A stretch of DNA of 64,000 bases, taken from Aquila chrysaetos chrysaetos (lineage: Eukaryota; Chordata; Aves; Accipitriformes; Accipitridae). The stretch covers positions 19,797,742-19,861,741 of the forward strand of contig NC_044007.1 in the NCBI RefSeq assembly GCF_900496995.4. The letters are read 5' to 3'. Shown one piece after another: positions 12,879-20,325 of the stretch (its first letter is position 1; each line of letters opens with the position of its first letter). The notes beneath the pieces were generated by a model. The model was not told the DNA's origin and made no database searches. It was given only the letters and a program-made list of their open reading frames with translations. Position numbers and translations under genes: made by a program.

Positions 12879-12990
12879 AAGACAACGGCAGTTTTGCATT
12901 AAGCGTGCCTTAGCTAGTTATTAAGTGGCAAGCTCCTGTGCAGGTCACGGAGCTTGTTGGCTGCTTGCTTATCTCTATCTTGCTGAGTTT

Positions 12991-13188
12991 GGGAACATGG
13001 TAATGCAAATAATGGCTGTGTGCTTTGCCTTGGCACTGATGGTTTTTTTGTGCTGCGGGAGCTATCTTGTGGGGAGAATGAAGGAACTCGGGAACATGCT
13101 AATACAAATAATATCTATGTGCTTTGTCCTGGCACTGATGGCTTTGCTGTATTGTGGAAGCTATCTTGTGGAGGAGATGAGGGAACAC
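12991..13188 (+). repeat. Tandem 99-bp duplication at the start of gag
   Basis: Units 12991-13089 and 13090-13188 align without gaps and are identical at 79 of 99 positions by my count. Each encodes 33 residues with a hydrophobic stretch ending in CGSYLV. The two units differ by about 20%, while the LTRs differ by 0.2%. The duplication is therefore old in the family and did not arise in this copy. Confidence 0.92.
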
Positions 13189-14811
13189 ATCTCCCTCTCC
13201 CTACCAGGCATTGATGTGAATGGTTTTATTATGCAGGCTCCTGAGGTCCTTGTTCACCCTTATGTGAGTTGTTCAATACTAATAATTAATACTGGTGGTG
13301 TATTATGGGTATTGTGGAATCTGGTCTTATCCTGGTATAAGAGAAGACAAGTTTCGGGTGAGGCAATACTAAAATGTGCCCTCAAGCGACCGGTCCCTGG
13401 GTGGCAGGGTATATGGAAGGATTTGGGCAGATTCCTAGGACGGTTATCACCTCCCATAATCTGGGACTTTACACCTGAACAGGCAAGTAACCCTGGCAAA
13501 CTGGCGCGCCACCTGATAGAAGGGTGCCTTGCCTATCCCAATGAAAACCAGCAGCTTCTCGCACTGTACTGGGGCTTGGCCTATGCCTACCGAGCCATAG
13601 TTCAACACTCTCAGAGGACCATGGTTGAGGCAGGGACCCAGACTGCATCTGAGGACACCATGCTTGAGATAGGGACCCAAACAACAACAACCACCACAGT
13701 AATTGCCCCAGTAGTGAAAAGGAAACAATGGATAAGGAGATCAACAGGTCCATACCATCGATTAGTAAGGGAAGAAGAAGAAGAGGAAAGCCTTAATTTA
13801 GAACCTGGTCCTTCAATAAAGAAATTGGAGGAAGGAGTGAAGGAACTTAAACAGGAAGCGGAAACTACCCGGTCCCTGACATCCTCAGAACTTCGGGACT
13901 TGCGGAAAGACTACAGCCGCCAGCCAGGTGAGCGGATCCCTGCTTGGCTGCTCCGATGCTGGGATAATGGGGCCGACAGTCAGCTACTGGAAGGCAAGGA
14001 AGCCCAACAGCTGGGATCCCTCGCTAGAAACCGGGGAATTGAAAGAGGAATTGGAAAAGAAGGAGCAATTTGTAGTCTCTGGAGCCGGCTCCTCTCAAGT
14101 GTGAGGGCAAGATATCCATTCAAGGAAGATCTTGTGAATTCCTCAGAAAAGTGGACTACCGCAGATGAAGGCATCCAGTACCTGAGAGAGTTAGCAGTGG
14201 TGGAAGTCATCTACAGTGATCTAGATGATGAGGAAGTCTCAAAAGATCCAGAGGATGTCCTGTGCACACGGGCCATGTGGAGAAAGGTGATTCAAGGTGC
14301 CCCAGCGTCGTATTCTAACAGCTTGGCAGCAATGTATTGCCCAGATATGGAAACACCAACTGTGGAGAAAGTGTCATCTTGGCTCCAAAACTTTGAAGAA
14401 AATCTCTGTGTCTCCTCATCCCTACAGGACAGTGCTTTGGCTGTTAGGGATGCTCCAAGAAATCAGTCCTCTCCTGCTCCGGTCAGAGGGAAAGGGAGCC
14501 CAGGGCGTATGCCACGTGGTATGCTCTGGTTCTTCCTGCGTGACCAAGGGGAGGACATGAGGAAGTGGGATGGTGAACCCACCTTTAAGTTGGAAGCCCG
14601 CGTACGTGAACTGAGAGGGAAGACAGCTGTTAAGAAGGGGTCACCCAAGAAGAAGGCTGTCAGTGTTGTTGCTGTAGAGGCCCAAGAAAGCAATCAGCGA
14701 TCCTCCAGGCATAAAAGAACTGAAACCACCTCCCTTGATTCTGGTGAGGGGACTTCTGGTCTGGCACCGCAAGGGTCAGACAGTGAATACTCTGATGAGG
14801 AACAGCAATAG
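12997..14811 (+). CDS. gag: ERV-L Gag polyprotein with N-terminal membrane segments
   Basis: Structural protein of the endogenous retrovirus, 604 residues from the first ATG at 12997 (context AACATGG, good Kozak match). The frame is open back to 12925 but has no earlier ATG. Residues 3-22 and about 35-55 are hydrophobic segments encoded by a tandem 99-bp duplication, and a third lies at about 91-113. A 13-residue repeat puts TQT at 214-216 and 227-229, followed by an acidic run near 259-263 and a charged, probably helical region from about 270 to 300. A capsid-like part (DLRKDYSRQPGERIPAWLLR) follows, then a basic tract with KKGSPKKK near 546 and an acidic serine-rich end. No CCHC zinc knuckle is present and glycine is not at position 2, so classical myristoylation is not expected. 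It stops at TAG, in frame with pol. Identity as ERV-L Gag comes from position and the capsid-like motif; the membrane role is inferred. Confidence 0.88.
   Translation: MVMQIMAVCFALALMVFLCCGSYLVGRMKELGNMLIQIISMCFVLALMALLYCGSYLVEEMREHISLSLPGIDVNGFIMQAPEVLVHPYVSCSILIINTGGVLWVLWNLVLSWYKRRQVSGEAILKCALKRPVPGWQGIWKDLGRFLGRLSPPIIWDFTPEQASNPGKLARHLIEGCLAYPNENQQLLALYWGLAYAYRAIVQHSQRTMVEAGTQTASEDTMLEIGTQTTTTTTVIAPVVKRKQWIRRSTGPYHRLVREEEEEESLNLEPGPSIKKLEEGVKELKQEAETTRSLTSSELRDLRKDYSRQPGERIPAWLLRCWDNGADSQLLEGKEAQQLGSLARNRGIERGIGKEGAICSLWSRLLSSVRARYPFKEDLVNSSEKWTTADEGIQYLRELAVVEVIYSDLDDEEVSKDPEDVLCTRAMWRKVIQGAPASYSNSLAAMYCPDMETPTVEKVSSWLQNFEENLCVSSSLQDSALAVRDAPRNQSSPAPVRGKGSPGRMPRGMLWFFLRDQGEDMRKWDGEPTFKLEARVRELRGKTAVKKGSPKKKAVSVVAVEAQESNQRSSRHKRTETTSLDSGEGTSGLAPQGSDSEYSDEEQQ
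13618..13695 (+). repeat. Tandem 39-bp repeat in gag encoding two TQT motifs
   Basis: Units 13618-13656 and 13657-13695 both read T-M-x-E-x-GTQT. TQT tripeptides are the anchor of many dynein light chain LC8 binding sites. Whether LC8 binds here is untested. Confidence 0.8.
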
Positions 14812-14833
14812 AGGGTCCCTGCCTTCGGCCAGG
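14809..14833 (+). promoter_or_regulatory. gag UAG stop with candidate read-through hairpin
   Basis: The gag frame ends with TAG at 14809-14811 and the same frame stays open into pol. Six bases later, 14818-14833 can fold into a hairpin: CCTGCC pairs with GGCCAGG around a TTC loop with one bulged C. A stop followed by a nearby structure is how gammaretroviruses make Gag-Pol by read-through. The pairing was found by eye and its stability was not computed. Confidence 0.6.
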
Positions 14834-17800
14834 AGGAGGAAAGGGATGACCGGATATACTGGACTGTGTGGATTCGATGGCCTGGCACATCAGACCCACA
14901 GAAGTATAAGGCTTTGGTAGACACTGGTGCACAGTGTACGCTGGTGCCATCAGGGTACAGGGGCACAGAACCCATCTGGATCTCTGGAGTGACAGGGGGA
15001 TGCCAAGAATTGACTGTATTGGAGGCTGAAGTGAGCTTGACAGGGGACAAGTGGGAAAAGCACCCCATTGTGACCGGCCCAGAGGCCCCTTGTATCCTTG
15101 GCATAGACTACCTCAAGAGAGGGTACTTCAAGGACCCAAAGGGGTACCGATGGGCTTTTGGTGTAGCCACTGTAAACACAGAGAAGATCAAACAGCTATC
15201 TACCCTGCCTGGCCTCTCGGAAGATCCCTTCATTGTGGGATTGCTGCGAGTTGAAGAACAGCAGGTGCCAATCGCTACCAGGACGGTGCACCGCCGGCAA
15301 TATCGGACAAACCGAGACTCCCTGGCTCCCATCCATGAGCTGATTCATCAACTAGAGAGCCAAGGAGTCATCAGCAAGACTCATTCACCTTTTAATAGTC
15401 CTATATGGCCAGTGCAAAAGTCTGATGGAGGGTGGAGGTTAACAGTAGATTATCGCGGCCTGAATGAAGTGACACCGCCACTGAGTGCTGCTGTACCAGA
15501 CATGTTAGAGCTCCAATATGAACTGGCATCAAAGGCAGCCACGTGGTATGCTACAATTGATATTGCCAATGCATTTTTCTCCATTCCTTTGGCAGCAGAG
15601 TGCAGGCCACAGTTTGCTTTCACGTGGAGAGGTGTCCAATACACCTGGAATCGACTGCCCCAGGGGTGGAAGCACAGCCCTACCATTTGTCACGGACTAA
15701 TCCAAACGGCACTGGAACAAGGCGATGCCCCTGAACATTTACAATACATAGATGACATCATCGTGTGGGGCAACGAGGCAGAAGAAGTGTTTGAGAAGGG
15801 AAAAAGAATAATTCAGATTCTTCTGAAAGCTGGTTTCGCCATAAAGAAAAGCAAGGTCAAGGGACCTGCACAGGAGATTCAGTTCTTGGGAATAAAATGG
15901 CAGGATGGACGCCGTCATGTCCCTATGGATGTGGTCAACAAGATAGCAACTATGTCTCCACCAGCTAACAAGAAGGAAACACAAGCTTTCCTAGGCCTTG
16001 TGGGGTTCTGGAGAATGCATATTCCAGGTTATAGTCAGCTTGTGAGCCCTCTCTATCGAGTAACGCGGAAAAAGAACTATTTTGAATGGGGCCCTGAACA
16101 ACAACAAGCCTTTGAGCATATCAGACAGGAAATAGCTCGTGCAGTAGCTCTTGGGCCTGTCCGGACAGGACCAGATGTACAAAATGTACTCTACACTGCA
16201 GCTGGGGAGCATGGTCTCAACTGGAGCCTCTGGCAGAAAACTCCAGGAGAAACCCGAGGTCGACCATTAGGGTTTTGGAGCCGGGGGTACCGAGGATCAG
16301 AAGCCCACTACACCCCGACTGAAAAAGAAATACTAGCAGCATACGAGGGGGTTCGAGCCGCTTCCGAAGTTGTTGGTACAGAAGCATATCTCCTCTTGGC
16401 ACCACGATTGCCTGTGCTACACTGGATGTTCAAAGGAAACATCCCCTCTGCACATCATGCAACCAGCGCTACATGGAGTAAGTGGATAGCATTGATTACG
16501 CAACGGGCTCGACTGGGAAAATCTAACCGCCCAGGAATTCTGGAAGAGATCATGGACTGGCCAGAAGGCAGAGATTTTGGAGCAACGCCTGAGGAGGTAC
16601 CTCGTGCCCAAGAGGCACCACCATATAATGAGTTATCAGAAAACGAAAGGCGTTATGCTTTGTTTACTGATGGATCCTGTCGTGTGGTAGGGAACCATCG
16701 AAAGTGGAAAGCTGCTGTGTGGAGTCCCACACGACAAGTCGTTGAGGCCACTGAAGGAGAAGGCGAGTCAAGTCAGTTTGCAGAAGTGAAAGCCATCCAA
16801 CTAGCCCTAGACATTGCTGAACGAGAAAAGTGGCCAGTACTCTACCTCTATACCGACTCTTGGATGGTGGCTAATGCCCTATGGGGGTGGCTACAGCAAT
16901 GGAAGAAGACCAGTTGGCAACGCAGGGGTAAACCCATCTGGGCAGCAGCATTGTGGCAGGACATTGCTGCCCGTGTAGAACACATGACTTTAAAGGTACG
17001 TCATGTAGATGCTCACATGCCCAAAAGCCGTGCCACTGAAGAACATCGAAATAATGAACAGGTAGACAAGGCTGCCAAAATAGAAGTAGCTCAGGTGGAC
17101 CTGGACTGGGAGCGTAAGGGTGAGCTATTTGTAGCTCGATGGGCCCATGAGACATCGGGACATCTAGGGAGAGATGCAACATATAGGTGGGCTCGTGATC
17201 GAGGGGTGGACCTGACCATGGAAGCCATCACACAGGTCACTCATGAATGTGAAACATGTGCTGCAATCAAACGAGCCACCAGAGTAAAGTCTCCCTGGAA
17301 CAGAGGGCGCTGGCTGGGTTTTCGATATGGCGAGGCCTGGCAAATTGACTACATTGGACCACTGCCACGAACACGCCAAGGCAAGCGCTACATACTCACG
17401 ATGGTGGAAGCAACTACTGGTTGGCTAGAAACGTACCCTGTAAACCATGCCACTGCCCGAAACACCATCTTAGGCCTCGAAAGGCAAATTTTATGGCGAC
17501 ATGGCACCCCAGAAAGAATTGAATCAGACAATGGGACTCATTTCCGAAATAACCTCATAAGCTCCTGGGCAAAGAAACATGGCATTGAGTGGGTGTACCA
17601 CATACCCTATCACCCGCAAGCATCTGGAAAAATTGAGAGATATAATGGACTGTTGAAGACTATGTTGAGAGCGCTAGGCAATGGGACATGGAAGCATTGG
17701 GATACAAATTTAGCAGAAGCCACTTGGCTAGTTAACACCAGAGGATCTGCTAACCGTCCTGGTCCTGCCCAAACAAAACCCCTACATACTGTGGGAGGAG

Positions 17801-17988
17801 ATAAAGTCCCTGTAGTGCACATGGGGAAGTGGCTGGGGAAGGCAGTGTGGATTTCTCCCATGGGAAAAGGCAAACCCATTCGTGGGATTGTCTTTGCTCA
17901 GGGACCTGGGTGTACTTGGTGGGTAATGCGGAAGGATGGGGAGACCCAATGTGTGCCTCAAGGACATTTAACCTTGAGGGAAAAATAA
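14812..17988 (+). CDS. pol: ERV-L Pro-Pol polyprotein: protease, RT, RNase H, integrase
   Basis: Enzymatic polyprotein, 1058 residues, in the gag frame after a single UAG and with no ATG of its own near its start, so expression by read-through is inferred (coordinates exclude the stop). Numbering is from 14812. The retropepsin has ALVDTGAQ with catalytic Asp 37 and a later ILG motif. Reverse transcriptase has Asp 250 in motif A, LPQGW, and YIDD at 312-315. A connection domain follows (RPLGFWSRG), then an active-looking RNase H with FTDGS (Asp 620), AEVKA and YTDSW. The integrase has a zinc domain with His 779, His 783, Cys 813 and Cys 816 and a DD(35)E core with Asp 846, Asp 906 and Glu 942. 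No frameshift or nonsense mutation is present and all listed catalytic residues are kept. Mammalian ERV-L Pol often ends in dUTPase; none is seen here. Confidence 0.95.
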   Translation, partial: RVPAFGQEEERDDRIYWTVWIRWPGTSDPQKYKALVDTGAQCTLVPSGYRGTEPIWISGVTGGCQELTVLEAEVSLTGDKWEKHPIVTGPEAPCILGIDYLKRGYFKDPKGYRWAFGVATVNTEKIKQLSTLPGLSEDPFIVGLLRVEEQQVPIATRTVHRRQYRTNRDSLAPIHELIHQLESQGVISKTHSPFNSPIWPVQKSDGGWRLTVDYRGLNEVTPPLSAAVPDMLELQYELASKAATWYATIDIANAFFSIPLAAECRPQFAFTWRGVQYTWNRLPQGWKHSPTICHGLIQTALEQGDAPEHLQYIDDIIVWGNEAEEVFEKGKRIIQILLKAGFAIKKSKVKGPAQEIQFLGIKWQDGRRHVPMDVVNKIATMSPPANKKETQAFLGLVGFWRMHIPGYSQLVSPLYRVTRKKNYFEWGPEQQQAFEHIRQEIARAVALGPVRTGPDVQNVLYTAAGEHGLNWSLWQKTPGETRGRPLGFWSRGYRGSEAHYTPTEKEILAAYEGVRAASEVVGTEAYLLLAPRLPVLHWMFKGNIPSAHHATSATWSKWIALITQRARLGKSNRPGILEEIMDWPEGRDFGATPEEVPRAQEAPPYNELSENERRYALFTDGSCRVVGNHRKWKAAVWSPTRQVVEATEGEGESSQFAEVKAIQLALDIAEREKWPVLYLYTDSWMVANALWGWLQQWKKTSWQRRGKPIWAAALWQDIAARVEHMTLKVRHVDAHMPKSRATEEHRNNEQVDKAAKIEVAQVDLDWERKGELFVARWAHETSGHLGRDATYRWARDRGVDLTMEAITQVTHECETCAAIKRATRVKSPWNRGRWLGFRYGEAWQIDYIGPLPRTRQGKRYILTMVEATTGWLETYPVNHATARNTILGLERQILWRHGTPERIESDNGTHFRNNLISSWAKKHGIEWVYHIPYHPQASGKIERYNGLLKTMLRALGNGTWKHWDTNLAEATWLVNTRGSANRPGPAQTKPLHTVGGDKVPVVHMGKWLGKAVWISPMGKGKPIRGIVFAQGPGCTWWVMRKDGETQCVPQGHLTLREK

Positions 17989-18416
17989 TCTGTGATGTGA
18001 GTTGTATGTTGTAGGACGTAATGTAGCAGGAATGACCTGAACTGCAAAGGAGTGAACTTCGCAAGGAACCAGACAAGTGCATCGGTGACCCAAACCAAGC
18101 CGGTGTTGGTGCCCAACGATCGAACATACTGCTTCTCCTGCCCTGACCACTCATCTTGATGGATGGGGCCCAAGTCATAACCTGTGTGTGAACATCTGGA
18201 GGAGTGGAAGATCTATCTCTTAAAGGACAGGGGATAGTAATTAATAAGAATGTATAAATCTGTATGTTGGGTATAAAAGTGGTTTAAGTATGTAGTTACA
18301 GTTGTAAGTGTTGGTAAGAAGGGATTTCAGTAATGAGAATTAAATACAATGGCATGGTTAGAAGACATCTGTATTAAATTATGTGGGACCTGAGCATGAC
18401 GCAAATGGTATGGAAT
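17989..18416 (+). other. ERV-L 3' untranslated region, no env
   Basis: About 430 bases between the pol stop and the polypurine tract. No frame longer than about 70 codons on the plus strand is specific to this stretch, and no signal peptide, furin site, fusion peptide or transmembrane subunit is present. A TATAAAAG string at 18272-18279 may be chance. Confidence 0.75.
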
Positions 18417-18427
18417 AAGGGGTGGAG
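18417..18427 (+). other. Polypurine tract
   Basis: AAGGGGTGGAG followed by AT and then the 3' LTR (TGTATT at 18430). This purine run primes plus-strand DNA synthesis, and the two bases between it and the LTR match the dinucleotide removed by integrase. Confidence 0.85.
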
Positions 18428-18429
18428 AT

Positions 18430-19010
18430 TGTATTGGGTCTGGTTGAGATGGAGTTAATAGTCCCCATAGCAGCCCTCATAGAACTGTGCTCTGCATTAG
18501 TAGCTAGAGAGGTGTTGATAACACACCAGTGTTTTGGCTACTGCTGAGCAGCACTGGCACAGCATCAAGGCTGTCTCCCCAACATTTTTGCCCCCTCCCT
18601 CAATGGCAGGCTGGGGCAGGGCAAGATCTTGGGAGGGGACATAACCAGGACAGCTGACCTAAACTAACCAAACAGATATTCCATACCATATGACGTCAGC
18701 CCAGATATAAAAGCTAAGTAAAGGGAGGCGGAAGGGAAGGCATTTTTTGTCTTCCCGAGCAACCACCACGCGTACTGAAGCCCTGCTTCCCAGGAAGTGG
18801 CCAGACATCGCCTGCTGATGGGAAGTAGAGAATAATATCATTTGTTTTTCTTTGCTTTCGCGCGCGACCTTTGCTTTCATTTTATTAAACTGTCCTTATC
18901 TTGACCCACGAGCCTTTGTTATATTTTCTCCCCCCTGTCCAGCTAAGAAGGGGGAGTGATAGAGCGGCTTTGGTGGGCACCTGGCACCCAGCCAGGGTCA
19001 ACCCACCACA
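18430..19010 (+). repeat. 3' LTR of the ERV-L provirus
   Basis: 581 bases, identical to the 5' LTR except G at 18509 in place of A at 12351. It carries a second copy of the CRE and TATA box (18691-18713), which could drive transcription rightwards into host DNA in the direction of TMEM74. Confidence 0.97.
18884..18889 (+). terminator. Polyadenylation signal of the proviral RNA
   Basis: ATTAAA within TTTTATTAAACTG, followed by a GT/T-rich stretch with TTTGTTATATTTTCTCC. It is about 170 bases downstream of the TATA box, as expected for the end of R. This variant hexamer is the second most common poly(A) signal in vertebrates. Confidence 0.65.
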
Positions 19011-19015
19011 AAGGG
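19011..19015. repeat. Target site duplication of the provirus, right copy
   Basis: AAGGG directly after the 3' LTR, matching 12267-12271. Confidence 0.93.
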
Positions 19016-20193
19016 CCACCCCTGTACGCTGCTGCTGCCTTCCCTGCCCCAGCCCCTCTGTCTGCACAGCCTGGCCCAGCCCGGCCGCCGCTCGGACACT
19101 TGCCTGGTCTCTGAATAAGCCACACTGCTTAAAGTAATTTTTTTTGCTGTTTTTATCTGAATTAGTTTACTGCTGGGTGAGGGAGTCAAACTGGCTTGCG
19201 TGGTGAAAGAAGGGTGGCTTCAGCACAAGAGAGGAGGCTGGCGTGCGGGGTGGGGGGCAGAGCGATGCTGTGGGCTCAGCTATGGCGCTTAACTGCTCCT
19301 GAAGGAAAGTCAAACTTTGGCAAAGTGGTGACTGAAAAGAGGCCAAAAAACCCAACAAACCCAGGAGAAAATTCTTACTTTTACCTGATTCCTCTGTACT
19401 CAGGCAAACAAGAATTTCTTGGCACTTTTTGTGCACAGGCAGCATTATATCAAAGGTGAACTAGGCTCCAGAATCGGTTTCTTCCTCTGACAGAATAAAT
19501 CTGCAGGATCCCAAATGCTGGCTGGCCTCTTGGACTAACAGGAAATAAAAAATTACAGTCTGCTGGTTTTCTTCTACTTAAACAAAGTTGCAAAAGTATT
19601 CCCTAGTTTGACCATAAAGACTCCTGGAAAGGAGCTATCTTTTACTTCTGTTTCATAGAGCCTAGCTTAAATCACTCAAATTTGACAGAGTTTCCAGGCT
19701 TTATAGCAATATGAATACATGATAGAAAAGAGTCGTTCAGAAGATGAATTATCAGTACCTTAAGGACCACAGTTCTGGACTCCGGACTCTGATTCAGCAA
19801 ATATGAAGTAGGCCAAAAAAAAAAAAAAGAACACCCCTCCCCCCAACAAATTGGATCTCGCTTCCTTTTTTTTGCAGTAATATTTCATGTTTTTCTTGTT
19901 TAACTTCAGTCCAGATACCTTGAGGTTGCTCTAGTTCTTTGTAAAGGGTTAAATGATTCTGGTTCTGGTGTTAAAGGTGGTGACTTATCCTAGCATCTCC
20001 GGTTCAGCAGATTTATTGACTTAGAGAATATGTGCCTGTTCTGGTGAGGAAATATTAATAGGAGGTTCCCAGTGCTCTGGGATAGTTCACTTTCACCTCA
20101 GAGACCCTGAGCTGAGTGACAGGTTTGTAATGAAACCCAGCACATTTCATGCAGTTTAGTGGCAAATGTTCATTTAATTTAGAATTCACTCAC
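19016..20193. other. Intergenic sequence, no gene seen
   Basis: The first 100 bases after the provirus are GC-rich (to about 19115) and the rest is AT-rich. An A-run lies at 19815-19828. The short open frames have no recognisable domain. Confidence 0.5.
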
Positions 20194-20198
20194 TCTAC

Positions 20199-20320
20199 TG
20201 TCGTGGTTTAACCGCAGCACCACGCAGCCACTCACTCACTTCTCACACCTAACTCAAAAACATAGCACTCTACCAGCTACTAGGAAGACAATTAACTCTA
20301 TCCCAGCTGAAACCAGGACA
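20199..20320 (-). mobile_element. Internally deleted solo LTR (ERV-L type, -)
   Basis: Both ends of the LTR family seen at 40467-41046 are present (TGTCGTGGTTTAAC at the left, AAACCAGGACA at the right), but about 450 internal bases are missing. The flanking five bases TCTAC (20194-20198 and 20321-20325) are a perfect target duplication, so the deletion happened inside the LTR after or during insertion. The promoter region is lost. Confidence 0.92.
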
Positions 20321-20325
20321 TCTAC

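Larger units (their letters stand above)
12272..19010 (+). mobile_element. Complete ERV-L (class III) endogenous retrovirus
   Basis: A 6.7-kb provirus in the order LTR, primer binding site, gag, pro-pol, polypurine tract, LTR. The LTRs start TGT, end ACA and differ at one of 581 positions (A at 12351, G at 18509). Assignment to avian ERV-L rests on the Pol sequence style (YIDD reverse transcriptase, the connection region with GPEQQQAF and RPLGFWSRG, HHCC integrase), the 5-bp target duplication, the lack of Gag zinc knuckles, and LTRs related to other avian ERV-L-type LTRs in this window. There is no env and no dUTPase-like domain after integrase. All frames are open, so the copy may still be expressed. 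It lies about 44 kb upstream of the TMEM74 coding exon, on the same strand. Confidence 0.95.

Noticed and set aside
12925..12996. Possible earlier start of gag at GTG 12925
   Set aside because: The frame is open there, but the first ATG is at 12997 in a good Kozak context. Non-ATG initiation would be needed for the longer form.
18272..18279. TATAAAAG in the region between pol and the 3' LTR, as a second proviral promoter
   Set aside because: No supporting elements are nearby, and this string is expected by chance in AT-rich DNA.
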